From: Bradyrhizobium sediminis
Lineage (GTDB): Bacteria > Pseudomonadota > Alphaproteobacteria > Rhizobiales > Xanthobacteraceae
DNA: 64,000 bases
Assembly (NCBI RefSeq): GCF_018736085.1
Contig: NZ_CP076134.1
Coordinates: 3,234,501-3,298,500, forward strand
Reading direction: 5' to 3'
Part shown: piece by piece, positions 11,713 to 20,091 of the stretch
Layout: each line of letters begins with the position of its first letter
Numbering within the stretch: position 1 is the first letter of the stretch
Program-made: the position numbers and the translations under genes
The notes under the pieces: model-generated
What the model was told of the DNA's origin: nothing
The model's input: only the letters and a program-made list of their open reading frames with translations
Database searches by the model: none

Positions 11713-11773
11713 GGGCTTTTCCAGCCTGGCGCGTTTTCCGGCGTGTGTGCTCCCCCTGCAACAGCATTTTGGA

Positions 11774-11793
11774 CGGAACTGCGTATAGTTCCG
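11774..11793. promoter_or_regulatory. Inverted repeat upstream of the outer-membrane protein gene
   Basis: CGGAACT (11774-11780) and AGTTCCG (11787-11793) are perfect 7-bp arms around GCGTAT. It is 77 bp before the ATG of the barrel protein gene, within likely promoter or leader distance. Could be an operator or a leader-RNA hairpin; no known regulator motif recognised. Confidence 0.35.
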
Positions 11794-11869
11794 CCTACAA
11801 GGTTTACGGGAATCGGTGCAGAGGCACCCGCGCGGTCGGTTTCGAACGCTCAATACTGGGGAATTGAAA

Positions 11870-12658
11870 ATGAAGAAATTAGTGCTCGCGCTGACCGCGT
11901 TTGCGGCGTTTGCTGCCCCGGCTGTCGCGGCCGACATGGCCGCCAAGGCCCCGCTGCGGGCTGCTCCCGTTGCATATGCCCCGTCCTGGACCGGCTGCTA
12001 CATCGGTGGCGGTGGCGGCTTCGGTATGTGGAACCAGGAAAACACCCGTTATATCGATGGTCCGCCGCGGACTCTGGTTTCCGCCGAAACGACGGCCGGC
12101 GGTCGCGGCTACTTCGGCACCATCGGTGGTGGCTGCGACTACCAGTTCTCGGCCGCAGGCGCACAGTTCGTGGTCGGCGCCTTCGCCGACTATGACTTCG
12201 CGAGCATCAAAGGCCAGCTTGGTACCCTCAACGCTGCTATCGTTGGCGAAGAGAAGATGAGCTCGGCCTGGGCGGTCGGCGGCCGCATCGGCTGGCTGGC
12301 ATTCCCGCAGCTTCTGACCTATTTCTCGGGTGGCTACACCGAGGCGACCTTCGACCGGATCAACTTCAACTTCGCCGGCGCCCCGTTTGGAACGGCCAAC
12401 ACCTACCTCGACAAGGCGACCTACAAGGGTTGGTTCCTCGGGGCCGGCGACGAATATGCGCTGAGCTTCCTGCCGGGCCTGTTCTGGAAGACCGAATACC
12501 GCTTCTCGGAATTCGATCTCCGGAACAACCCCTTCAGGAACGCCACCACCAATGCTCTGAACGGCGACTCGCTGGACTCCAAGAAGTACACCCACACCAT
12601 CCGCAGCGAGCTGGTCTACCGTTTCAACTGGGGTGGCCCGGTCGTCGCGAAGTACTGA
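11870..12658 (+). CDS. Outer-membrane beta-barrel protein (Omp25/Omp31-like)
   Basis: Secreted 262-residue porin-like protein. ATG 11870 gives the signal peptide MKKLVLALTAFAAFAAPAVA with cleavage before ADMAAKAP, followed by the characteristic RAAPVAYAPSWTGCYIGGGG of the rhizobial Omp25/Opa-like family. The rest alternates short amphipathic strands (WAVGGRIGWLAF, TYFSGGYTEATF, WKTEYRFSEFDL) and ends with RSELVYRFNWGGPVVAKY, a classic barrel C-terminus with a near-terminal aromatic. The frame is open 54 bases further upstream but those residues do not resemble a signal peptide. Well expressed genes of this type usually carry a strong terminator, as seen here. Confidence 0.9.
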   Translation: MKKLVLALTAFAAFAAPAVAADMAAKAPLRAAPVAYAPSWTGCYIGGGGGFGMWNQENTRYIDGPPRTLVSAETTAGGRGYFGTIGGGCDYQFSAAGAQFVVGAFADYDFASIKGQLGTLNAAIVGEEKMSSAWAVGGRIGWLAFPQLLTYFSGGYTEATFDRINFNFAGAPFGTANTYLDKATYKGWFLGAGDEYALSFLPGLFWKTEYRFSEFDLRNNPFRNATTNALNGDSLDSKKYTHTIRSELVYRFNWGGPVVAKY

Positions 12659-12681
12659 TCTCTCCCGAGAGTAAACAACTT

Positions 12682-12712
12682 AAAAGCCCCGGCATATTGC
12701 CGGGGCTTTTTT
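12682..12712 (+). terminator. Intrinsic terminator of the outer-membrane protein gene
   Basis: AAAAGCCCCGGCA-TAT-TGCCGGGGCTTTTTT: a long GC-rich stem with flanking A and T runs, 23 bp after the stop codon. The matching A run makes it potentially bidirectional. Confidence 0.9.
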
Positions 12713-12834
12713 GTGCCTATGGGGTCTGTGAGCGCCCCACCGGGAAGCCTCCGGCGCCCGCCCCTTGCCCTCGCTGATTCCGCACGTCAAGGTGGCCGCG
12801 TCCCCACCGGGGCCACGGCCAGCGGGGAAGAGCG

Positions 12835-13020
12835 ATGCGCAGATGGTTTTTGATCGCCGGCATCCTTGCACTCGCGATCGGGTTGCTCTGGATCGGCCAA
12901 GGCACCGGCGTGATTGCCTGGCCGGCATCGAGCTTCATGATCAGCCAGATCCAGTGGGCCTGGTACGGCGCGGCGCTGGCCGCGCTCGGACTGATCCTGA
13001 TCTGGCAGAACCGGCGTTGA
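12835..13020 (+). CDS. Small two-helix membrane protein
   Basis: 61-residue hydrophobic protein with two predicted membrane helices: FLIAGILALAIGLLWIGQGTG and WAWYGAALAALGLILIW, ending in QNRR. It starts with MRRW, preceded by GGGGAAGAGCG, a good ribosome binding site. Similar small conserved membrane proteins occur in rhizobia, but no function is known. It precedes the short-chain dehydrogenase gene on the same strand with a repeat fragment between them. Confidence 0.75.
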   Translation: MRRWFLIAGILALAIGLLWIGQGTGVIAWPASSFMISQIQWAWYGAALAALGLILIWQNRR

Positions 13021-13027
13021 ATCCACA

Positions 13028-13076
13028 TCCGACGTGGCGTGGTCGCCATGGCCGGGCTTGTCCCAGCAATCCACCT
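13028..13076. repeat. Half of a Bradyrhizobium-type intergenic repeat
   Basis: Contains CATGGCCGGGCTTGTCCC followed by CAATCCACC, a stretch I recognise as one arm of an intergenic palindrome common in Bradyrhizobium; read as protein it gives the tell-tale MAGLVPAIHLF. The matching second arm is not seen, so this is probably a partial copy. It lengthens the open frame ahead of the short-chain dehydrogenase and can mislead start calling. Confidence 0.5.
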
Positions 13077-13134
13077 CTTTAAAAACTGGCGATCAGGACG
13101 AGGATGCCGGCATAGAACCGGGCGTGACGGGGGA

Positions 13135-13911
13135 ATGTCCATGAATTCAAAACTGTTCGATCTCAGCGGCAAGGTAGCCATCGTCACCGGCGGCAATGGC
13201 GGCATCGGGCTCGGGATGGCGCGAGGGTTAGCGGAAGCCGGCGCCGGCATCGCCGTCGTCGGACGCGACGAAGCGAAGTCCAACGCTGCGGTCGCAGACC
13301 TCAGGACGCGCGGCGTCAAGGCAATCTCCGTCACAGCCGACGTCACCAGCCAATCGGCGGTCGAGGCCATGGTCGAGCGGGTGAAGAACGAACTCGGGCG
13401 CGTTGACATTCTCGTCAACAATGCCGGCATCAATATTCGAAAAGCGCCGCACGCACTCGATCTGGCGGAATGGGACAGCGTCATCAAGACCAACCTCACC
13501 AGCGCGTTCCTGTGCTCGCAGGCGGCCTACCCCGCCATGAAGGCCGCAGGCGGCGGCAAGATCATCAATATCGGCTCGATGATGTCGATCTTCGGCGCCA
13601 GTTTTGCGCCAGCCTACGCCGCGAGCAAGGGTGGCATCGTGCAGTTCACCCGCTCCTGCGCGGTGGCTTGGGCCGTTGACGGCATCCAAGTCAACGCCAT
13701 TCTGCCGGGCTGGATCGACACCGAACTGACCAAGCGCGCCCGCGAGCAGATCGACGGACTGCACGACAAGGTGCTGGCGCGCACGCCGGCGGCGCGCTGG
13801 GGCGCCATCGCCGACTTCGCCGGCATCGCGGTGTTCCTGTCGTCGAGCGCCTCGGACTTCGTCACCGGCACCGCGATCCCGATCGATGGCGGTTTCTCGA
13901 TCATGGGCTAA
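13135..13911 (+). CDS. Short-chain dehydrogenase/reductase (classical SDR)
   Basis: NAD(P)-dependent oxidoreductase of the classical SDR family, about 258 residues. Motifs: VTGGNGGIGLGMA (cofactor loop), NNAGI, IINIGSMMS (catalytic Ser) and the active-site YAASKGG, followed by LPGWIDTEL and the family C-terminus TAIPIDGGFSI. ATG 13135 has a GGGGGA ribosome binding site; the frame is open further upstream only because of the repeat fragment. Resembles glucose/gluconate or 3-oxoacyl reductase-like SDRs, but the substrate cannot be assigned. Confidence 0.9.
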   Translation: MSMNSKLFDLSGKVAIVTGGNGGIGLGMARGLAEAGAGIAVVGRDEAKSNAAVADLRTRGVKAISVTADVTSQSAVEAMVERVKNELGRVDILVNNAGINIRKAPHALDLAEWDSVIKTNLTSAFLCSQAAYPAMKAAGGGKIINIGSMMSIFGASFAPAYAASKGGIVQFTRSCAVAWAVDGIQVNAILPGWIDTELTKRAREQIDGLHDKVLARTPAARWGAIADFAGIAVFLSSSASDFVTGTAIPIDGGFSIMG

Positions 13912-14020
13912 GCAAGCGCGAAGCACCAACGAGCTGGTGCGCCGGACGCGGCGCCTACCGCAGTGCCCCTACAGAAAATCGCGAAAACAACCCCATGCAA
14001 AGTAGAATGCCTCGCCGGTG

Positions 14021-14773
14021 TCAGCGGGTCGGGGCTACCGGCGAATGTACATGCTCCGGCCGCACCCCAAGGCCGACGAACCGCGCGGTAACGCCCTGCA
14101 GCCACGGTACCGCGTTGATGAGGCGCACCGGCAGCGGTGGCTTGAGCGGCCGGCCGCCGGGCTTGAGCGCGACGCTGATGACGTTGTTCTGGACCACCAC
14201 CTGCATGGCCTGCGTCATCCGCACCGGAAATTCCCGGCGCCGCCGCACCGCATCGAGCTCCTGTTCGGAAGGACAGCCGTCTGCCAGCTTGGCCGCCAGC
14301 AGGTTCGCCGTCGCGACCGCATCCTGCACCGCCAGCTTCACGCTGATGACCGTTTCGCCCGACCGGATCAGGTCGGTCGCCTCAGCATTCATCATCACCC
14401 TGAGCGACGGGAATCGTTGGCCGCTCTCGCGCAGGAAATTGAGAAAGTCCCATTGCGGCATGAAGGCGATGAAGGGGTACTTTGCCTTCAGACGGCTGAG
14501 GTCCGCGATCCGGATGGTGGCGCTGCCGAACTTGCCGTCCATCTTCCGCAGTCGCTGGTGCGGCAGCTTGAGAAATCCATCGATCAGGCCGAGTTCGTCC
14601 ATCACCTGCAGCGTCGAGGGATGCACGGTGTCGCCGCGAAAATCGCGGAAGAAGTCGGCGTGCTTCTCCAGCACGATCGTATCGACGCCGGCGCGGCCGA
14701 GCAGATAACCCAGCATCATGCCGGCGGGACCGCCGCCGACGATGCAGCAGCGGAACTTCATAGATGGCTCCAT
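14021..14773 (-). CDS. FAD-dependent oxidoreductase with probable internal deletion
   Basis: Flavoprotein hydroxylase-type protein. The N-terminus has the dinucleotide-binding motif CCIVGGGPAGMMLGYLLGRA, then FRDFRGDTVHPSTLQVMDEL, typical of UbiH/PHBH-like monooxygenases of about 400 residues. Here only 250 residues are encoded. After ATDLIRSGETVIS the sequence jumps to LAVQDAVATANLLAAKL, which in full-length relatives follows the second FAD motif (GDAAH...GxGxN). That motif and the middle of the protein are missing, junction near 14330-14345. ATG 14773 has GGAGG five bases upstream; frame upstream to 14851 is repeat-derived. Probably inactive. Confidence 0.75.
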   Translation of the reverse strand: MEPSMKFRCCIVGGGPAGMMLGYLLGRAGVDTIVLEKHADFFRDFRGDTVHPSTLQVMDELGLIDGFLKLPHQRLRKMDGKFGSATIRIADLSRLKAKYPFIAFMPQWDFLNFLRESGQRFPSLRVMMNAEATDLIRSGETVISVKLAVQDAVATANLLAAKLADGCPSEQELDAVRRRREFPVRMTQAMQVVVQNNVISVALKPGGRPLKPPLPVRLINAVPWLQGVTARFVGLGVRPEHVHSPVAPTR

Positions 14774-14814
14774 GGCGACCTCCAGGACAGGAGCATACGC
14801 CGGATCGCACCATT

Positions 14815-14899
14815 CGTCATTGCGAGGAGCGACAGCGACGAAGCAATCCATCTATCCCCGCGGGGACAGGTGGATTGCTTCGCTTCGCTCGCAATGACG
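14815..14899. repeat. Long palindromic intergenic repeat
   Basis: CGTCATTGCGAG...GAAGCAATCCA on the left is mirrored by TGGATTGCTTCG...CGCAATGACG on the right, so nearly the whole 85 bp forms one hairpin around CCCCGCGGGG. This is a well-known-looking Bradyrhizobium-group repeat; translated it gives the familiar MDCFVAVAPRNDE. It lies between the start of the flavoprotein gene and the end of the caspase-like gene. Confidence 0.8.
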
Positions 14900-14905
14900 G
14901 ACGTG

Positions 14906-16399
14906 TCAGCGCCGGAAACTCTTGATCTCGGAAACGCTGCCGTCGCGGTAGGTCAATTCCACCGACACCGATCTGGTCGCGGGCGCGAGCTTCAGATAGG
15001 GCTGCGCCTCATGGGGAATGACACTGGGATCCCTGGGATCGCAGGGCGGCATTTTCAGCACCTTGTCCGGCACCGTGGTATCGATGCCGACGCGCACTTC
15101 GCGGATCGCGCAGCGATACGACATCAGGTGGGTGTAATAGACCAGCAACCCGTTGAACTCGCGGAACGACAGCCAACTCGTCGCGGTCATGTCGAGGATC
15201 TTGCGCTGATCGCGGATCAGCGCGGCTTCCGGATCGAACCGGATCGGGAACGGTCCCTGCAACTCGCCCTGGATATCGACATAGCGGACCTGGATCGTCG
15301 CCGCCGGCGCGTCGGCGGGCAATTCGATCGACGGGTTGGGCATCCGCTTGCGTGTGCGCGGATCGAGCGTGTCGATGAAACCGGTCTCGCGGAATTCGCT
15401 GGTCTCGCCGATCCGCCATGAAATCCCGAGCGTCGGATCGGCGATCGAGAACACCACGGTCCAGCCGCCATTGTGGCGGGAGAACGCGGCGATCGGCGCA
15501 TTGACGCTTTCGTTCGACGGCGCAAGGCGCTGCACCGGCGGCAAGGCCGCGACCTTCTGCAAGGGCTCGGCGGCTGTTTCGGCCTGCCCCTTCGCAACGC
15601 CGTTCAGAAACACGTCGTCGACCATCTGGTCGAAATAAACCGGGATCTGCTTGTGGCGCACGGTCTCCGCCGCCTCACTGACAAGGCGCCGGGTGCGCTG
15701 CGCGACCTGCACGAGATTAGCGCCGGGCTGCGTCAGCTCCTTGGCGAAAGTCCGCGTGAACACCGAATTGGGATTGTCGTCATTGTTGGAGAGCCGGTCG
15801 AGCGCGGTCTGCCGCGGGCCCGCCGAAAATACCGAGAACACGCCCTCCGGCAATTGCGTCATCGGCGCCAGACCGCCGCCGCCGGCGACCGCGCGGGTGC
15901 CGGCGCGTTCGAACGGATTGTTGCGGCAGGCGTCGAAGACCAGAATGGCGGTACGCGCCTTCTTGTTCTGCAGCCGTTCGATGACGCGGTCCGCCAGGAT
16001 CGATGCATCGCGTACCAGCTCTTCCTGGCCCTCGGTCGCCGCAGGCACGTCGGTCGGCAGCAGAAAGTTCTGTCCGGCGATCTCAAAACCGTGGCCGGCG
16101 TAGAAGAAGAACGCGGTATCGCCGGGCTCGACCGCCTTGTCGAACGCCAGCAGCGTCTGGCTGAACGCAGCCCGCGTCTGGTTCTCCGCCACCATCACGG
16201 AAAAGCCGAGCTGCTTCAGCGTATCGCCCATGGTGCGGGCGTCGTTGACCGCCTTCTGCAGTTTCGGAACGTTCCTGTAGTCGTTGTTGCCGATGACCAG
16301 CGCGACCCGCTTGGCGGCTTGTGCAGGCGCGGCAAACGCCAGCAACGACCCCGCCAGACACCACGCCAGAGCGGTCCTGAAGGACAACCAGCTATTCAT
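14906..16399 (-). CDS. Secreted caspase-like (peptidase C14) protein
   Basis: Bacterial metacaspase-type protein of 497 residues with a signal peptide (FRTALAWCLAGSLLAFAAPAQA). The p20-like domain follows: KRVALVIGNNDYRNVPKLQKA, the catalytic His in FFFYAGHGFEIAGQNFLLPT and the catalytic Cys in VFDACRNNPF, with FSAGPRQTALD after it. The C-terminal half (from about residue 300) is a rhizobial-type extension containing WTVVFSIADPTLGISWRIGE and no clear peptidase features. ATG 16399 is chosen; earlier codons lack signal-peptide logic. Likely an exported or periplasmic protease or a protease-like scaffold; substrate unknown. Confidence 0.88.
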   Translation of the reverse strand: MNSWLSFRTALAWCLAGSLLAFAAPAQAAKRVALVIGNNDYRNVPKLQKAVNDARTMGDTLKQLGFSVMVAENQTRAAFSQTLLAFDKAVEPGDTAFFFYAGHGFEIAGQNFLLPTDVPAATEGQEELVRDASILADRVIERLQNKKARTAILVFDACRNNPFERAGTRAVAGGGGLAPMTQLPEGVFSVFSAGPRQTALDRLSNNDDNPNSVFTRTFAKELTQPGANLVQVAQRTRRLVSEAAETVRHKQIPVYFDQMVDDVFLNGVAKGQAETAAEPLQKVAALPPVQRLAPSNESVNAPIAAFSRHNGGWTVVFSIADPTLGISWRIGETSEFRETGFIDTLDPRTRKRMPNPSIELPADAPAATIQVRYVDIQGELQGPFPIRFDPEAALIRDQRKILDMTATSWLSFREFNGLLVYYTHLMSYRCAIREVRVGIDTTVPDKVLKMPPCDPRDPSVIPHEAQPYLKLAPATRSVSVELTYRDGSVSEIKSFRR

Positions 16400-16833
16400 C
16401 CGTATTCCCCGACTGCGCGAATCATCCGCGGCTCGTGCGATCCGCTCTATGCCATAGTCGATAAATGAACAGCGCCGGTTCAATGGCGGGGATTGCCCGC
16501 GGGAGTTGTGAACCGGCGCGCAAGAGAACCAGTCTCGCCCTGCCAATCCCCCCGGCGCGGCCTCGCCACGTGACCATTAGATGACGAGGCGCCCCTTATT
16601 TATGCGAAAACGTTAAGCTTTTTCGGCCATTTGGCCGGTTCCAAGATTGACTTTGGCCGTTTCGTCCCTATGTTCCGTTTCAACGCGGCCCTGGATCGAA
16701 ACGCGATTCCCTTGGGTTAGCCGCTCGTCAGCGTAAGTCAGAGCCCCCAGCTTCATAAAGCGCGCCGTTTCGGGGTTGAACGCGACAGCCTTTCTATCCT
16801 CGATTCCGAACGGCGGTGTCGACTAGAGGCTCA

Positions 16834-18309
16834 ATGTCTTTTTCCCATCTCGGACTTTCCGACAAGGTGCTCGCCGCAGTTGCGGCCACCGGTTACACCA
16901 CCCCTACTCCCATTCAGGAACAGGCGATCCCCCACGTTCTGGCCCGCCGCGACGTTCTCGGCATCGCCCAGACCGGCACCGGCAAGACCGCGGCCTTCGT
17001 CCTTCCGATGCTTACTCTGCTGGAAAAGGGCCGCGCACGCGCCCGGATGCCCCGCACCCTGATCCTGGAGCCGACGCGCGAACTCGCAGCCCAGGTCAAG
17101 GAGCAATTCGATAAATACGGCGCCGGGCAGAAGCTCAACGTGGCGCTCCTGATCGGCGGGGTTTCGTTCGGCGACCAGGACACCAAGCTGACGCGCGGCG
17201 TCGACGTCCTGATCGCGACCCCGGGCCGTCTGCTCGACCATACCGAACGCGGCGGGCTGTTGCTCACCGGCGTCGAACTGCTGGTGATCGACGAAGCCGA
17301 CCGCATGCTCGACATGGGCTTCATTCCCGACATCGAGCGCATCTGCAAGATGATCCCGTTCACGCGGCAGACACTGTTCTTCACCGCGACGATGCCGCCG
17401 GAAATCGCCCGCATCACCGAAACCTTCCTGCATAATCCGCAACGGATCGAAGTTTCCAGGCCCGCCACCACCGCCGTCGGCGTGTCGCAATTCCAGATCA
17501 GTGTCGGCCGCGAGCCCCACGAGAAGCGTGAAGTGCTGCGCCGCCTGTTGCGTGACGCCCAGGATCTCAACAACGCGATCATCTTCTGCAACCGCAAGCG
17601 CGAGGTTGCGCTGCTGTACAAATCGCTGCACAAGCACGGCTTCAGCGTCGGCGCCCTGCACGGCGACATGGACCAGTCGGCGCGCACCGCCGCACTCGAT
17701 CAATTCCGCAAGGGCGAAATTCCGCTGCTGGTCGCTTCCGACGTCGCTGCCCGCGGCCTCGATATTCCGGCTGTCAGCCACGTCTTCAATTTCGACGTCC
17801 CGCATCACGCCGACGATTACGTCCACCGCATCGGCCGCACCGGCCGCGCCGGACGCGCCGGCACCGCGATTTCCATCGTCTCTCCGCTCGATCATAAGTC
17901 GATGGCGGCGATCGAAAAGCTGATCGGACAAAGCATCCCTCCCGTCGAAGGCGGCAGCGCCGTTCAGCCGATCGAAAGCACCGCAGCTGTGCCCGGCGGC
18001 GACTCCGAGCAGCCGCGCCACTCCCGCGGACGCGATGGCGCAAGAGAAGGTTCAAGGGAAGGTTCGCGCGGCGGCCGCAAGCCGCGGCGCGAACGCGAAC
18101 CGCGGCGTTCAGGCGGCGGCCGCAGTTCGGGTCCGCAGCCGCAGGCCGCCGCGGCGGCGTTCACGCCACCGTCGGCTCCGCCTCCCTCGCGCACGCCTTC
18201 GATCGGCCGCCCCGAAGCGCCCCCGGCGCCACGCGACGCGTCATCGGAGCCTGCCGATCACTCGCACCTTCCGGCATTCCTGTTGCGTCCGGTTCGCGCC
18301 CGAATCTAA
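16834..18309 (+). CDS. rhlE: DEAD-box ATP-dependent RNA helicase, RhlE type
   Basis: Cytoplasmic RNA helicase of 491 residues. Motifs in order: Q-motif region TTPTPIQEQAIP, Walker A AQTGTGKT, Ia PTRELAAQV, GG, TPGR, DEAD in VIDEADRMLDMGF, TAT in FFTATMP (in place of SAT), and helicase C motifs IIFCNRKREV, ASDVAARGLDIP and HRIGRTGRAG. The tail after residue about 390 is disordered and rich in Arg, Gly and Ser (GREGSRGGRK-like), typical of RhlE RNA-binding tails. ATG 16834 follows GAGG by four bases; GTG 16816 is less likely. A 434-bp gap upstream holds a long possible leader and a doubtful small antisense frame (16613-16756). Confidence 0.92.
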   Translation: MSFSHLGLSDKVLAAVAATGYTTPTPIQEQAIPHVLARRDVLGIAQTGTGKTAAFVLPMLTLLEKGRARARMPRTLILEPTRELAAQVKEQFDKYGAGQKLNVALLIGGVSFGDQDTKLTRGVDVLIATPGRLLDHTERGGLLLTGVELLVIDEADRMLDMGFIPDIERICKMIPFTRQTLFFTATMPPEIARITETFLHNPQRIEVSRPATTAVGVSQFQISVGREPHEKREVLRRLLRDAQDLNNAIIFCNRKREVALLYKSLHKHGFSVGALHGDMDQSARTAALDQFRKGEIPLLVASDVAARGLDIPAVSHVFNFDVPHHADDYVHRIGRTGRAGRAGTAISIVSPLDHKSMAAIEKLIGQSIPPVEGGSAVQPIESTAAVPGGDSEQPRHSRGRDGAREGSREGSRGGRKPRREREPRRSGGGRSSGPQPQAAAAAFTPPSAPPPSRTPSIGRPEAPPAPRDASSEPADHSHLPAFLLRPVRARI

Positions 18310-18334
18310 ACTTTTGTTCCGAACTTCAGTTAAA

Positions 18335-18360
18335 GGCCGGTAGGAACCCGTTTACCGGCC
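18335..18360 (+). terminator. Hairpin after the helicase gene
   Basis: GGCCGGTA (18335-18342) and TACCGGCC (18353-18360) form a perfect 8-bp stem 26 bp downstream of the helicase stop. No strong T run follows on the plus strand, so it is either a weak terminator or a 3'-end stabilising hairpin. Confidence 0.5.
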
Positions 18361-18451
18361 GTTCATTCTCCTCCATTAACCTGCCGCCGATAATTTTATT
18401 GATTGCTGCGGGACGGCGGGCAACGCTGCCTGCCATGTGGGGACGTGACCT

Positions 18452-19525
18452 GTGATTAAGGTGCTGGACGAACATGAACGCACGATGGCCTTCGCCGAAG
18501 TCGCGCTGGGCCAGATCAAATCCCTCCGGCAAACCGCCGTCCCCCGCAACTATGAAATCTGGTACGTCTACGCGACCGGATATAATTCCCCGCTCAACAA
18601 GATCATCAACGAGACGCTGGCGCGCAACGGCAAGCTGACCGAGGCCGATCTCGAACAGATCTACGAGACCTATCTTTCCCAGATCAAGACCACCGACCGT
18701 ATCGACAAGGTCGGATCGCGCGTGATCGGCGAAATCGACGACGTGATGACGCTGATCGGCGAAGCGCTCGGCATGGCGGCGAGCTATGACGACAACCTGA
18801 CGGGCGCGGCCCGGAAGCTCTCGGTCGCCCAGAAACCCGACCAGATCAAAGCAATCGTCGAATCGCTGGTGAAGTCCACCCGCGAGATGCGCGAGACCAA
18901 CAAGGCGCTGGAAGACCGGCTGTCGCTGTCGAAGAACGAAATCAGCAACCTGCAGCAGAGCCTCGAGGCGATCAGGGCCGAAAGCCTGACCGATCCCCTG
19001 ACCGGCCTCGGCAACCGCAAATATTTCGACCGCTCGATCGAGACGGCGGTCCAGAACGCGCTCGCCAGCGGCGAACCGCTTACGCTCCTGATGTTCGATA
19101 TCGATCACTTCAAATCGTTCAACGATTCCTATGGCCACCTCACCGGCGATCAGGTGCTGCGGCTGGTAGGCATGTCGCTGAAACAGACCATCAAGGGCCA
19201 GGACATCACCGCCCGCTACGGCGGCGAGGAATTCGCGGTGGTGCTGCCCAACACCGCGCTGCGCCAGGCGCTGACGGTCGCCGATCACATCCGCCGCGCC
19301 GTCATGGCGAAGGAATTGAAGAAGAAATCTACCGGCGAAATTCTCGGCCGCGTCACCATCTCGGTCGGCGTTTCCATGCTGAAGCCGGGTGACGATACCG
19401 ACGCGCTGATCGAACGCGCCGATGCCTGCCTCTACGCCGCCAAGCGCAACGGCCGCAACCGCGTGATCTGCGAAGTCGACCCGGAATACGCCGCCGAGAC
19501 CCAGAGCCAGGTCCAGGTGGCGTGA
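18452..19525 (+). CDS. GGDEF-domain diguanylate cyclase
   Basis: Makes cyclic di-GMP from two GTP. The C-terminal GGDEF domain begins at SLTDPLTGLGNRKYFDRSI and has the active-site variant YGGEEFAVVLP (GGEEF, normally active), with FDIDHFKSFNDSYGH as the metal/GTP segment. The first 150 or so residues form an uncharacterised helical region conserved in rhizobia (ERTMAFAEVALGQIKSL, YEIWYVYATGY), followed by a short coiled coil (MRETNKALEDRLSLSKNEI). No I-site RxxD is evident directly before the GGEEF. Start is GTG 18452; ATG 18485 is an alternative. Not preceded by a sensor domain I recognise. Confidence 0.9.
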   Translation: MIKVLDEHERTMAFAEVALGQIKSLRQTAVPRNYEIWYVYATGYNSPLNKIINETLARNGKLTEADLEQIYETYLSQIKTTDRIDKVGSRVIGEIDDVMTLIGEALGMAASYDDNLTGAARKLSVAQKPDQIKAIVESLVKSTREMRETNKALEDRLSLSKNEISNLQQSLEAIRAESLTDPLTGLGNRKYFDRSIETAVQNALASGEPLTLLMFDIDHFKSFNDSYGHLTGDQVLRLVGMSLKQTIKGQDITARYGGEEFAVVLPNTALRQALTVADHIRRAVMAKELKKKSTGEILGRVTISVGVSMLKPGDDTDALIERADACLYAAKRNGRNRVICEVDPEYAAETQSQVQVA

Positions 19526-19542
19526 GGCGAACATCCTCCGCT

Positions 19543-19680
19543 CGTCGTCCCCGCGAAAGCAAGGGACCCATACGCCGTGCATTCTCGTTCGGGTACGCTG
19601 GCAGACGGCTTCTGCAACAATCAACGGCGGTGGTTATGGGTCCCGGCGCGCGCGCGAAGGGCGCTTGGCCGGGACGACGG
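19543..19680. repeat. Intergenic repeat, copy 1 (overlaps the tfoX 3' end)
   Basis: Starts CGTCGTCCCCGCGAAAGC and ends CCGGGACGACGG, with the shared core GGGACCCATACGCCG, CAACAATCAACGGCGGTGG and ATGGGTCCCGGC. The same order of blocks occurs in copy 2 at 20092-20212. The ends form an inverted repeat, so each copy can fold. The TfoX-like reading frame runs about 45 bp into this copy. Confidence 0.75.
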
Positions 19681-20083
19681 CTGTTGCTCCCTTCTTTTTG
19701 GCCATAGCCTTCTTCTTGACTACGAGCTTCTTCTTCGCCGCCTTGCGCGGCTTCGGGCGCTTGCGCAAGGCCGCGCGCTGCGCCGCCGCCAGCGCCGCCT
19801 TCGCCCACACGCTCAGTTCCTCCGAATCGTCGAACAGCCGCGCCGGCAACTGCCAGTACGAATTGACGGTAACGGTCTTCGCCCGCGTCTGGTACTGAAA
19901 CGGCGTCGACCCCTCGGCCTCGAACTGCGGTATCGTCGCCTCGTCAGCGCGGAAATAGAGGCCGGATCGCAACGCGAGCGCGAAGTTGGTGCCGTCGGCG
20001 GAAATGCCGAAGCCCGAAAACATCCGGCGGATGGTGACCGGGCCAAAATCCGAAAACAGATCGATCAGAAAATCGCGGTCCAT
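19634..20083 (-). CDS. TfoX N-terminal-domain protein
   Basis: 149-residue protein with a TfoX N-terminal domain (residues 1-100): DRDFLIDLFSDFGPVTIRRM, FSGFGISADGTNFALALRSG, LYFRADEATIPQFEAEG and TVNSYWQLPARLFDDSEEL. TfoX proteins were first linked to competence in Haemophilus, but many short homologues have unknown roles. The tail is a Lys/Ala/Arg-rich segment (PKPRKAAKKKLVVKKKAMA). The last residues (about 15) are encoded by the neighbouring repeat copy, and the open frame upstream of ATG 20083 is repeat-derived too. Thus both ends of this gene abut repeats. It is downstream of sufA but probably separate. Confidence 0.8.
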   Translation of the reverse strand: MDRDFLIDLFSDFGPVTIRRMFSGFGISADGTNFALALRSGLYFRADEATIPQFEAEGSTPFQYQTRAKTVTVNSYWQLPARLFDDSEELSVWAKAALAAAQRAALRKRPKPRKAAKKKLVVKKKAMAKKKGATAVVPAKRPSRARRDP

Positions 20084-20091
20084 CTTTCCAC

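Noticed and set aside
16831..18021. 396-residue frame antisense to the helicase gene
   Set aside because: Helicase motifs are complete on the plus strand; the antisense frame has no features.
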